Assembly (NCBI GenBank): GCA_001778545.1
Contig: MFHJ01000034.1
Location: 1 to 12,870 of the forward strand
DNA from: Candidatus Giovannonibacteria bacterium RIFCSPHIGHO2_02_43_16
Lineage (GTDB): Bacteria; Patescibacteriota; Minisyncoccia; JACPKW01; UBA11713
DNA length: 12,870 bases
Direction of reading: 5' to 3'
Part shown: one piece after another, positions 5,327 to 12,412 of the stretch
Numbering within the stretch: position 1 is the stretch's first letter
How the letters are laid out: each line of letters begins with the position of its first letter
Made by a program: the position numbers and the translations under genes
The notes under the pieces: generated by a model
What the model saw: only the letters and a program-made list of their open reading frames with translations
What the model was told of the DNA's origin: nothing
Databases searched by the model: none

Positions 5327-7101
5327 GGCGTTAAAGTCGCTTCATGCGACTGCCAGGAACTATTAATATCGACTGTCGAGGAATAATTTTGATATCCAGG
5401 CCTTGAAACATCAATAGTATAATCCCCATTCGAAAGGCCAGTGAAAAAAACCTGCCCTGGAGGAACGCAGGAAGACGTGAATGTAATATATGCGTCAGAA
5501 ATATTCGGAGTCCAAGTGGTAGACGCGGTTCGGAGAAAAACTTTATAGCGCAGATACTGCGAATTATTATGGACCGGATTGATGTTTGAATTTGAAACTG
5601 TGTAATATGTGCCGGGCGTTCCGTCCGGGCCGATAAAATTCCAAGTCGCGCTGTCGTTGTTGGTCGCGATTTGAAATCTAGCGCTCAGCGCGCCGGTATC
5701 CGGCGGCTGGGAGGCAGGCTGCCATTCTATGGTATGAAAATTTCCAGGAGAGCCGATGTCAAACGTCGAGGAGGTAAGAATTCCGGAAGTTTGATATGCT
5801 CCAAAAATCTGTTCTAGTTTTAGTTCCCCGGCCGGATTCGAATCCGAAACATTCCCATCAGAATCAAAATACATGCTTTGGTCCGTGAAAATATCCTGTC
5901 CGGGGCCTCCCGACCAATCTGTCTGTTTTATGAATCCGCGGTTAGTAATCAGGGTATTATCGTAGCCGGATTTGTAAAGGCGGGCGGAGGCATCGCTCAA
6001 CTGAAGCCCCGTCACGGCGTCTTTGACGCTAACCAAGAGAGAAGAAGGGTTTTTCGCGGATACTACAAATTTAATATCCTGCGTCGCTCCCGGATCGATG
6101 ATTATCGGGGAAAGAGGAATCGAGCCAGCCAAATCGTAAAGCGTATCGACAAAATTCAAGTTATACGTATCCCATTCCAGATTAGAAATGGTTTTTCTGC
6201 CTTGCGAGTCCGTAACGTGATTCGCGCTGTATTTCAAAATGTCCGGGGAAGTTCCGATTAATTTCGTCCCTGACATGGAAAAATCTATGCTAGGCACTGG
6301 CGAACAAGTCTCGGTCAAACTTGACGCGTTCATGGTGCTCGCGCGGTCGATGGTAAAGCTTAACTGCGTTACCTGCTGCACGTCCACTGTCGCGTGGGGC
6401 TTCGTCGGATTCGGATTTGAAGGCGCTCCCGGAGCATACGTGCGCTCGGAGGTATAGCCGGATTTCGTAACAGAAATTTCATACGCGTTAACGCCCGGCG
6501 GCGCGTCAACAATCTGGAGCATCCCGTCATTGTTCGTTGAATCGTCTATGACTATGGCCGGCGACGCGGAATTATTTTCAATATGAACGTTGGCGCCGGA
6601 AACCGGAATCCCGTTCGCGTCGAATACGCGGACGAAAAGCGCGCCGTTCGTTGAAGCGGTTTCCAAACTTTTCGGCGCGACCTGAGTGACAAAATAAAGA
6701 GGGCTGAAATTCTTACATGTCTCGCACGTTATGTCTATCTGAACGAGCTTATAGTCCGCCGGCGAAAGATCATTGGGAGTCCCGCCGAGCGTTCCATCGA
6801 AAGGATCGTCTATATTTCTGATAGTCGCGCGGACGGTAAAATTATCTCCGCTTCGGGCAACGTTCAACGTCGGCTGGACTTTCCCGGGCGGAATTCCGCT
6901 TACAAGACCGACGTCAGAGTAAGGCAGGTTTCGGATTATTTCAATTTGTTCCGACGCGAGCGCGACAGCGGAAATTTTAGATTCGGAATAATTGGTGCCT
7001 TCCAAAAGGCGCGCGAAAATTCCATAAACGCTGATCGCTATGACCATGAACACAGTTACCCCTATCAAACTTTCAAGAAGCCCGAAGCCTTTTTTACACA
7101 T
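5323..7101 (-). CDS. Giant PilV/GspI-like minor pilin with carboxypeptidase-regulatory-like domains (probable adhesin)
   Basis: A protein of 592 residues, several times longer than a normal minor pilin (about 130-200). The leader MCKKG-FGLLESLIGVTVF has the expected Gly, Phe+1 and Glu+5. The pilin helix continues to about 58 (SEQIEIIRNLPY, typical of PilV/GspI). Then come: a strand-rich segment (about 75-145, with CETC at 126-129); a carboxypeptidase-regulatory-like/Ig-type domain (about 152-252, G-x-P-VSGANVHIEN, DGMLQIVDAPPG, ISVTKSGYTS); a second such unit (about 255-348); and a third (about 352-592). The third opens with SSLLVSVKDAVTG and closes with QVFFTGLSNGDYTIDVSRPGY, interrupted at about 395-545 by a Trp-rich beta-sandwich-like insert. 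The PilV-like spine plus external binding modules suggests an adhesive tip or side subunit. The start is 1 nt after the pilC stop; I see no strong Shine-Dalgarno site, so coupling with pilC is likely. Confidence 0.88.
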   Translation of the reverse strand: MCKKGFGLLESLIGVTVFMVIAISVYGIFARLLEGTNYSESKISAVALASEQIEIIRNLPYSDVGLVSGIPPGKVQPTLNVARSGDNFTVRATIRNIDDPFDGTLGGTPNDLSPADYKLVQIDITCETCKNFSPLYFVTQVAPKSLETASTNGALFVRVFDANGIPVSGANVHIENNSASPAIVIDDSTNNDGMLQIVDAPPGVNAYEISVTKSGYTSERTYAPGAPSNPNPTKPHATVDVQQVTQLSFTIDRASTMNASSLTETCSPVPSIDFSMSGTKLIGTSPDILKYSANHVTDSQGRKTISNLEWDTYNLNFVDTLYDLAGSIPLSPIIIDPGATQDIKFVVSAKNPSSLLVSVKDAVTGLQLSDASARLYKSGYDNTLITNRGFIKQTDWSGGPGQDIFTDQSMYFDSDGNVSDSNPAGELKLEQIFGAYQTSGILTSSTFDIGSPGNFHTIEWQPASQPPDTGALSARFQIATNNDSATWNFIGPDGTPGTYYTVSNSNINPVHNNSQYLRYKVFLRTASTTWTPNISDAYITFTSSCVPPGQVFFTGLSNGDYTIDVSRPGYQNYSSTVDINSSWQSHEATLTP

Positions 7102-7102
7102 A

Positions 7103-8317
7103 CTAGAAACTGCCTACTATATTATATAACGGCTGGATCATTGAAACCGCGAAAAGACCAACCACGGCGCCTATTATTATCATGAGCACGGGCTCAATGA
7201 TCGTTGAAAGATCTTTCGTGGCCTGCCCGACCTCGCTTTCGTAAAAAACCGCGAGCCGGTGGAGCATCTCGGATAATTTTCCGGTTTCCTCGCCTATAGC
7301 CATCATTTCGCCCACAAGCGACGGATAATATTTCGAATTTTGAATGAAAGTTTTTGAAATTGGATCGCCTTTTTCAACAACTCCGCGCGACTCCTGCAAA
7401 ATATCTTTATAGTAATGGTTTTGCAAAACATCTCGTGTAATTTCAAGGCTGTCCAAAATATCCACTCCGGCTCCAATTAAAGATCCGAGCGTCCGGCAAG
7501 TTCTGGCAGCGTTATTTCTTTTTACAAGTCCTGATATTACTGGGATCTTCAACAAGGCGGTGTCGATAAAATCATGCCCCTTCTTAGTTTTGGCGGCAAA
7601 ATAAGTTCCAAAGATAAAAATCAGAATCGCCAATAATCCCAAAATAAGATTGTTCACGAAAAAATCGCTGATTCCGATTACAATCCTCGTTAACAAAGGC
7701 AACTCAATATTCAAATCCTTAAAAGTAGCGATCAGCGTCGGCACTACAAAAATAAGCATCAGGACGGCGATCGCTATCATGGCGAAAATTATCACGGAAG
7801 GATAAATCATCGCCCCCCTAATTTTCCTTCTTAAATCATATTCTCGCTTTAGCTGGAAAGCTATGAGCTTCAAAGCCTCCTCCAATTTTCCGGTTTTCTC
7901 GCCGGACGCTACCATAGCGACAAAAAGAGAAGAGAAAATATTAGGAAATTCTTTTAGTGATTGAGAAAAATTTGATCCTCGGCTTATTGACGCGGCTACG
8001 GACAAAAGAACGCTTTGAAATTTAGCATTCCTGGATTCATGCGATAAAATTTCGAGGCTTCTCGCAAGCGGGAGCCCGGCCGCGACCATGACTGAAAGAT
8101 TTCTGGCAAAAAGCATGCGCTCCGCTACCGAGACATGGGAGAAAATAGTCATGGACAACGAAAAACCCACATTAGTATCTCTCTTATTCTCCGCGCTAAT
8201 CAATGTCCATCCCTCGCTTCGCAAAGTTTTCGCGAGTTCGAATTTATCCTTGGCCTCCCTCGAGCCCTTTTGCTCCTCCCCCGCCATATTCTTCGCCGTG
8301 TAAGCAAATACAGGCAT
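7103..8317 (-). CDS. pilC: PilC, type IV pilus inner-membrane platform protein
   Basis: A protein of 404 residues, the usual PilC/GspF length. The N-terminal domain begins PVFAYTAKNMAGEEQKG (the family's F-x-Y-x-A-x-x-x-x-G start). Two homologous cytoplasmic T2SF domains follow. In the first (about 66-170) L-x-A-G-L-P-L (78-84) and VASGEKTGKLEEAL (136-149) are the signatures; in the second (about 270-370) they recur as IGAGVDILDSL (281-291) and AIGEETGKLSEML (340-352). Membrane helices lie at about 171-194, 222-242 and 373-393. PilC sits in the membrane under the growing fibre and is turned by PilB to insert pilins. The ATG follows the pilB stop by 4 nt, with GAGGGAG 7 nt upstream as the Shine-Dalgarno site, formed by the last pilB codons. 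Confidence 0.96.
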   Translation of the reverse strand: MPVFAYTAKNMAGEEQKGSREAKDKFELAKTLRSEGWTLISAENKRDTNVGFSLSMTIFSHVSVAERMLFARNLSVMVAAGLPLARSLEILSHESRNAKFQSVLLSVAASISRGSNFSQSLKEFPNIFSSLFVAMVASGEKTGKLEEALKLIAFQLKREYDLRRKIRGAMIYPSVIIFAMIAIAVLMLIFVVPTLIATFKDLNIELPLLTRIVIGISDFFVNNLILGLLAILIFIFGTYFAAKTKKGHDFIDTALLKIPVISGLVKRNNAARTCRTLGSLIGAGVDILDSLEITRDVLQNHYYKDILQESRGVVEKGDPISKTFIQNSKYYPSLVGEMMAIGEETGKLSEMLHRLAVFYESEVGQATKDLSTIIEPVLMIIIGAVVGLFAVSMIQPLYNIVGSF

Positions 8318-8321
8318 ATTT

Positions 8322-10079
8322 CTACTCCCTCGTTACGCGTAACACTTCTTCGATCGTCGTAATCCCCTGGACAGCTTTCATAATTCCGTCTTCAAGCATT
8401 GTTGTCATACCTTCTTCTTTCGCTCTTTTTTCAATTTCGTCCGAAGTCGCGTTTGATATAATCAGCTGTTTTATGGATTCGGTCACTTCGAGAACTTCAT
8501 GTATTCCTATCCTATCGTGATATCCGTCTAAAGACTCCGCGGTCGGCTCCGGTTTATAAAAATCAATCGTTGTCCAGTCTTCTCCTTTTTTAACGATATT
8601 ATATTTTTTCATTGCCTCTAAAACTCTGTTTAAATCTACTTCTTTTTTTAATTCTTCAATTCCGCTCTTGGACAGCTTATATGGTTTTTTGGATTTCCAA
8701 AGCCTGCGCACAAGGCGCTGCCCGATTATCACATTTACCGTCGAGGCGATAAGAAACGGCTCAACTTTCATATCCAAAAGCCTCGGAAGAGCGCCCGCCG
8801 CGGAATTTGTATGCAGGGTTGATACGACCAAGTGCCCCGTAAGCGAAGCGTTGATCGCCAACGACGCAGTTTCGTTGTCGCGGATTTCTCCTACCATAAT
8901 TATGTCGGGATCCTGTCGGACGAGCGAGCGTAATCCGTCCGCGAAGGTAAAACCGATATCCGGCCTGACTTGCGTTTGATTCACCCTCGGCATCCTGTAT
9001 TCGATAGGGTCTTCAATTGTCGAAATATTAACTTCTGGAGTGTTTAGAATATCCAAAATCGTGTAGAGCGTTGTGGTTTTCCCGGATCCGGTCGGCCCGG
9101 TCGCTAAAACCATTCCAACCGGTTTTTTTATCGCTTTATGAATTTTTTCCAAACCATCTCCAAAAAATCCGAGAGTCTCGAGGGTAAAACTTTTTGAATT
9201 TTCAATCAAAAGGCGCATAACGGCTTTCTCTCCCTCGGAGACGGGAAGAATGGAAACCCTGAAAGAAATTTTATATTCATTGGTTTCAATCTTAAACCTT
9301 CCGTCTTGAGGCAATCTATGTTCGTCCAGCTTTAAGTTTGAAAGAACTTTTATTCTGGCAATTATCCCCATGGCAACTTGCTTTGGCAGGACCATTGCGT
9401 CTCTTAAGATTCCGTCAATCCGGTATCTAACAATAACTTCTTTCTCCATCGGTTCAATATGAATATCAGAAGCTCTCTCGACTATCGCGTGCTGGAGCAG
9501 AGTATCAACTATGCGGACTATCGGCAATTCCTGAGCCGTCTTTTCTAAGTCCTCCGGCGTGTCTCCCGCGCCCTTAACTTCCCGAATCGGAATCGCCGTT
9601 ATTATATCCTTGCTATCCTTTTTAATTATGTCTCCAAATTCAGCTTCGAGAGAGCGCCTATACTGCGATAGCGCGTTTTTTATCGACTTTTTTGACGTAA
9701 TCCTGGGCAAAATCTTAAGATTCGACGTTTTTTTAATAAATTCGATTGTCTCAAGGTCTCCTGGATCGAGCATTGCGACCTCTAAATTGTTGCCCGTTTT
9801 TTTATAGGCGATGATATTATGCGTTCTCGCGATCGGTTCAGGGATTACCCTCAAAATATCATCGGAGATTTTTTCATTTTCTAAGCTGACGAAAGGCATT
9901 CCCAATATATATCCTTGCAATTTAACAAAATCATCCTCGCTGATTTTCCCCTCGGCAACTAAAATATCGGATAAACCCTTATCCTTAGTAACCTTTTTTT
10001 CTGCTACAGCTAAGGCCTTTTCATCAATAAGGCCGGCATCAAGCAAAAAAGACTTGAGTCTTTGTGTTTCAATTTTCAT
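8322..10079 (-). CDS. pilB: PilB, type IV pilus extension ATPase (GspE family), lacking the zinc-binding cysteines
   Basis: A protein of 585 residues. The N-terminal MshEN/T2SSE_N-type domain spans about 1-150 (GLSDILVAEGKISEDDFVKL at 35-54). After a linker comes the N2 domain (about 184-300, QHAIVERASDIHIEP at 196-210) and the RecA-like ATPase. This has Walker A GPTGSGKTT (328-336), Asp box TIEDPIEY (354-361), Walker B region LVRQDPDIIMVGEIRD (386-401) and His box TGHLVVSTLHTN (414-425), with C-terminal GYHDRIGIHEVL (519-530). PilB hydrolyses ATP on the cytoplasmic face to drive pilus extension through PilC. Most PilB/GspE proteins carry two CxxC pairs between the His box and this last motif. 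Here the first reads WKSKKPY (461-467), and the protein has no cysteine at all. No clear Shine-Dalgarno site is seen; it starts 14 nt after the response regulator stop. Confidence 0.96.
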   Translation of the reverse strand: MKIETQRLKSFLLDAGLIDEKALAVAEKKVTKDKGLSDILVAEGKISEDDFVKLQGYILGMPFVSLENEKISDDILRVIPEPIARTHNIIAYKKTGNNLEVAMLDPGDLETIEFIKKTSNLKILPRITSKKSIKNALSQYRRSLEAEFGDIIKKDSKDIITAIPIREVKGAGDTPEDLEKTAQELPIVRIVDTLLQHAIVERASDIHIEPMEKEVIVRYRIDGILRDAMVLPKQVAMGIIARIKVLSNLKLDEHRLPQDGRFKIETNEYKISFRVSILPVSEGEKAVMRLLIENSKSFTLETLGFFGDGLEKIHKAIKKPVGMVLATGPTGSGKTTTLYTILDILNTPEVNISTIEDPIEYRMPRVNQTQVRPDIGFTFADGLRSLVRQDPDIIMVGEIRDNETASLAINASLTGHLVVSTLHTNSAAGALPRLLDMKVEPFLIASTVNVIIGQRLVRRLWKSKKPYKLSKSGIEELKKEVDLNRVLEAMKKYNIVKKGEDWTTIDFYKPEPTAESLDGYHDRIGIHEVLEVTESIKQLIISNATSDEIEKRAKEEGMTTMLEDGIMKAVQGITTIEEVLRVTRE

Positions 10080-10093
10080 ACTGAAACATTTTT

Positions 10094-10465
10094 TTATCCT
10101 TCAAGAACCTCTTTTATTTTTTTTAGAATCTCGGAGAGAGTGTAATTTGCCTTAACCAGATAAGCCTTAATGCCAAAGGAAGAAGCTTTTTCGATATCGT
10201 GCGGGCTTTCTAAATTAGTAAGGACAACGACAGGGATGGATTTCAAATTTGGATTTTTCTGTAAATCTTCCATTACTTTAAAGCCGTGTTTTTTCGGTAA
10301 AACAAGGTCGAGTAAGATAAGGTCCGGTTTTTTCTCTTCAGCTTGCCTGAACCCCGCCTCGCCGTCGTGGCACACGAGAACTTCCATTCCTCCGGCCTTT
10401 ATGGTGCTCGAAAGATTTTCAGCGAGAGCCGTATCGTCTTCAATAATTAAAACTTTTTTTGCCAT
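10094..10465 (-). CDS. Receiver-only (CheY-like) response regulator
   Basis: A protein of 123 residues, exactly one receiver domain with no output domain. The acidic cluster is EDD at 9-11, the phosphoacceptor is Asp53 in LILLDLVLPKKHG (49-61), the switch Thr is Thr83 (VVVLTN), and the conserved Lys is Lys105 (AYLVKA). All catalytic residues are present, so it should be phosphorylated, presumably by the histidine kinase encoded 11 nt upstream. It lies between that kinase and pilB, 14 nt before the latter. A role like PilG/PilH or another single-domain regulator of the pilus motor, acting by protein contact and not by DNA binding, is a reasonable inference. There is no Shine-Dalgarno site. A TATAAT-like stretch ends only 2 nt before the ATG, too close to act as its promoter. 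Confidence 0.94.
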   Translation of the reverse strand: MAKKVLIIEDDTALAENLSSTIKAGGMEVLVCHDGEAGFRQAEEKKPDLILLDLVLPKKHGFKVMEDLQKNPNLKSIPVVVLTNLESPHDIEKASSFGIKAYLVKANYTLSEILKKIKEVLEG

Positions 10466-10476
10466 AGATTATAATA

Positions 10477-11424
10477 TCAAGCTTTTGATTTAGGGAGGGT
10501 GAAATAGAAAGTTGATCCATGTCCCTCAAGCGTCCTGAAGCCGACTTTTCCTCCGGACGCTTCTATAATGAATTTAGAAAGATATAGTCCCACTCCCAAC
10601 CCTTCTGTTTGATAACGCAGAATGTTGGAAGCTCTGAAAAACTTTGAAAAAATATTTTTAACTTCTTCGACCGGTATTCCCGCGCCCTGGTCAGTTATAG
10701 ACCATCGGACATGAGAATCGGCATCTTCTATAGTAATGGTTATCTCTCCTGAAGATGTGGAGTAGCGTATCGCGTTGTCTATAAACCTTGAGACGACTGA
10801 TTTTATCCTTGTCTTATCCGCTTTAACCCAAGCTTGAGATTTCGGCGTCAAGATCATGAATTTTAAATTCGATGCCGCGGCAATAGGTTCGTAAAGCTTC
10901 GCAAGTTCGCTTGTCGTGTCATTCAAGGAAAAAATCTCAAGAGAAAGCTGAAATTTACTATCTTCGATCCGATTTACATCCAAAAGATCGTTTATTAAAC
11001 TAATCATTTTTTCGTTCGCGTGATTCACTATCTTAAGGGAATTTTTATATTCATCAGCGGAAACCTCCGCCTTTTCAAAAATAGCGTCAAGTTGCCATTT
11101 GATTGAAGATAGGGGGTTTCTAAGCTCGTGCGAAATGATGGCTACGAACTCGGATTTCAACTGAGAGGCCTCCGCCACTTTTTCAAAAGCTTGCACCACC
11201 GCGTTTCCAACAACCAGAAGAAAAACAGTAACAACAAATATTATCGAAACGACGGTTTCCGGCTCCGCGTAATAACTCGCGACGATATGCGTAGTTATAA
11301 TCGCGGCTGAAATTACCACCCCCATCAAGACGAACAGGAAATGCGGACATTGCAATAATCCGACATGGAGCTCCCGGCACCGGTCAACTACGTTTAATGC
11401 CTCGAAAAATCCCCTCTTTTTCAT
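10477..11424 (-). CDS. Membrane sensor histidine kinase
   Basis: A protein of 315 residues from ATG at 11424. A cytoplasmic N-terminus (1-28, basic) is followed by two membrane helices (about 29-50 and 58-78) joined by a short loop of about 7 residues (YAEPETV), so there is no external sensing domain. The HisKA dimerisation domain (about 85-152) has H-box SHELRNPLSSIKW with His99. The HATPase domain has N-box FIDNAIRYS (214-222), G1 TDQGAGIP (244-251), F-box FSKFFRA (259-265) and G2 GLGVGLYLS (275-283). All catalytic boxes are intact. With so little outside the membrane, the signal may be sensed within the bilayer or passed from a partner. The frame also opens at TTG 11445, but that would put a TATAAT hexamer inside the gene; ATG 11424, followed by KKRG, is preferred. 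The response regulator follows after 11 nt. Confidence 0.95.
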   Translation of the reverse strand: MKKRGFFEALNVVDRCRELHVGLLQCPHFLFVLMGVVISAAIITTHIVASYYAEPETVVSIIFVVTVFLLVVGNAVVQAFEKVAEASQLKSEFVAIISHELRNPLSSIKWQLDAIFEKAEVSADEYKNSLKIVNHANEKMISLINDLLDVNRIEDSKFQLSLEIFSLNDTTSELAKLYEPIAAASNLKFMILTPKSQAWVKADKTRIKSVVSRFIDNAIRYSTSSGEITITIEDADSHVRWSITDQGAGIPVEEVKNIFSKFFRASNILRYQTEGLGVGLYLSKFIIEASGGKVGFRTLEGHGSTFYFTLPKSKA

Positions 11425-11433
11425 GCTATATAC

Positions 11434-11439
11434 ATTATA
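11434..11439 (-). promoter_or_regulatory. Candidate -10 element for the kinase-pil operon
   Basis: The minus strand has a perfect TATAAT 9 nt before the kinase ATG. No good -35 hexamer lies 16-18 nt upstream (CAAGTG-like sequence only), and there is no TGn extension. If it is used, transcription would start about 3 nt before the ATG, giving a leaderless message. AT-rich spacers elsewhere here also contain TATAAT by chance, so this is only a candidate. Confidence 0.35.
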
Positions 11440-11473
11440 GAACAATACGGCCTAATCACTTGTGCACTTTGAC

Positions 11474-12232
11474 TTATTTGCTTTCCTCATCTAACCTCTT
11501 TGCTTCCGCCCACGATAACTCGTAGATTTTTTTCATTGCATCGGCAATCTCCGCGCTTTCTATAATAATGCCTAGTTTTTCGCGCCACGAGGCAATCATA
11601 ACTTTATTGTCGTAAATGTTAATTTCCGGCGAAAAATAGAATTTATCCGGCGGTATCAGTGCCGATTCGCGCAATTCTTCTTTGTCCTTACTCGCGCGCT
11701 CCTCGCCCATCGCGTTTTTAGGAATAATCGCCCTGATTGAAATTCCCTTGCCGGCTCGGCGCTCATAATACTTTGGAAAATAATTCGACAAGGCCTTATG
11801 CATATCGTCAACGTTGGCATAAGCTCGAATCGGCTCTGTTGAGGTCAGGGTGTCCTCGTAAACGTCAATCAGGCCTTGCGTTCCCTCGTAAAACCGCACC
11901 TTCGGCCTTCCTGCAATATTATGAAGCGATTTTAATTCCGGCAGAATATTTTTTATTTCTTTTAAATTTCTCTCGTCTTCCCCGATTTTATATTTTAATA
12001 ATGCCTCTATTTTATCGGGCGACTCGGCAATATATTCCTGCTTCGGCTCTTTGCCCGAAACGCTCACCAAACCGCGCCCTACAAGCCCGCCCAGCACATC
12101 ATAGCCGGTGGTGCGGTTCAAATTGGCCTTGCGGGTTATCTCTGAAACTGTCCCTTTTCCCAACTCCAATAATGCCAGATAAATTTTGGCCTCGTTTTCA
12201 GATAAACCTATAGAAATTAGCTTATCCTTCAT
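11474..12232 (-). CDS. TrmB-family transcriptional regulator
   Basis: A protein of 252 residues. The N-terminal winged helix-turn-helix begins at once with the TrmB signature LISIGLSENEAKIYLALLEL (5-24). The recognition region is around SEITRKANLNRTTGYDVL (30-47) and the wing is at about 53-68. A helical charged linker follows (about 72-104). The C-terminal domain (about 110-245) has KVRFYEGTQGLIDVYEDTL (111-129), the start of the TrmB effector domain seen in many bacterial and archaeal members. The ligand cannot be read from sequence; in characterised family members it is often a sugar, but many uncharacterised ones exist. It lies 49 nt upstream of the kinase with no terminator between, so it may be part of the same transcript or control it. 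It is divergent from the gene at 12413. A strong promoter ends so close to the ATG that the message should be leaderless. Confidence 0.92.
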   Translation of the reverse strand: MKDKLISIGLSENEAKIYLALLELGKGTVSEITRKANLNRTTGYDVLGGLVGRGLVSVSGKEPKQEYIAESPDKIEALLKYKIGEDERNLKEIKNILPELKSLHNIAGRPKVRFYEGTQGLIDVYEDTLTSTEPIRAYANVDDMHKALSNYFPKYYERRAGKGISIRAIIPKNAMGEERASKDKEELRESALIPPDKFYFSPEINIYDNKVMIASWREKLGIIIESAEIADAMKKIYELSWAEAKRLDEESK

Positions 12233-12240
12233 ATGCCCTT

Positions 12241-12269
12241 ATTTTAGGGTTCTTTATAGATTGTGTCAA
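12241..12269 (-). promoter_or_regulatory. Sigma-70-type promoter of the TrmB-family gene
   Basis: On the minus strand a perfect -35 TTGACA (12269-12264), a 17-nt spacer and -10 TAAAAT (12246-12241). The predicted transcription start is near 12234, about 2 nt before the ATG at 12232, so no ribosome binding site would be transcribed. Confidence 0.75.
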
Positions 12270-12288
12270 AACTCTTCCACAAAATCTA

Positions 12289-12305
12289 GTAAAACCTTTA
12301 TTTAC
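12289..12305. promoter_or_regulatory. Candidate operator: small inverted repeat between the divergent promoters
   Basis: GTAAA, 7 nt, TTTAC, placed between the -35 of the TrmB gene (12269) and the -35 of the plus-strand gene (12329). A wider imperfect symmetry (TAGTA ... TACTA) surrounds it. A regulator bound here could act on both promoters. The arms are short and AT-rich, so chance is possible. Confidence 0.25.
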
Positions 12306-12328
12306 AATACTATTTTGGTCTATACTAC

Positions 12329-12357
12329 TTGACAAATAAATCTCACTATGCTACAAT
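12329..12357 (+). promoter_or_regulatory. Strong sigma-70-type promoter with extended -10
   Basis: Perfect -35 TTGACA (12329-12334), a 17-nt spacer and -10 TACAAT (12352-12357) preceded by TGC, an extended -10. The predicted start is near 12364, giving a leader of about 49 nt with a Shine-Dalgarno site before the gene at 12413. Confidence 0.85.
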
Positions 12358-12397
12358 GGATGCAGAAAGTCAAAAACGGTTTCTAAACAACCAAATC

Positions 12398-12404
12398 AAG
12401 GAGG
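12398..12404 (+). promoter_or_regulatory. Shine-Dalgarno site that sets the start of the 12413 gene
   Basis: AAGGAGG, full consensus, 8 nt before ATG 12413. This fixes the start. The same frame is open further upstream to a TTG at 12329, but that TTG is the -35 hexamer of the promoter and cannot be translated from it. Confidence 0.9.
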
Positions 12405-12412
12405 ACAAGATT

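Noticed and set aside
5878..6261. Plus-strand open frame of 127 codons opposite the large minor pilin.
   Set aside because: It is an antisense shadow with no Shine-Dalgarno site or recognisable domain.
10466..10476. TATAAT before the response regulator as a promoter.
   Set aside because: It ends 2 nt before the ATG, so transcription would start inside the gene. The spacer is simply AT-rich.
11425..11445. Extension of the histidine kinase to TTG 11445.
   Set aside because: It has no ribosome binding site, would place TATAAT inside the gene, and adds only seven residues with no family resemblance.
11737..12213. Plus-strand open frame of 158 codons opposite the TrmB-family gene.
   Set aside because: It is an antisense shadow of a gene with a clear family match.
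12329..12412. N-terminal extension of the 12413 gene from TTG 12329 (28 more codons).
   Set aside because: The TTG is part of a consensus -35 hexamer, and a perfect Shine-Dalgarno site supports ATG 12413.
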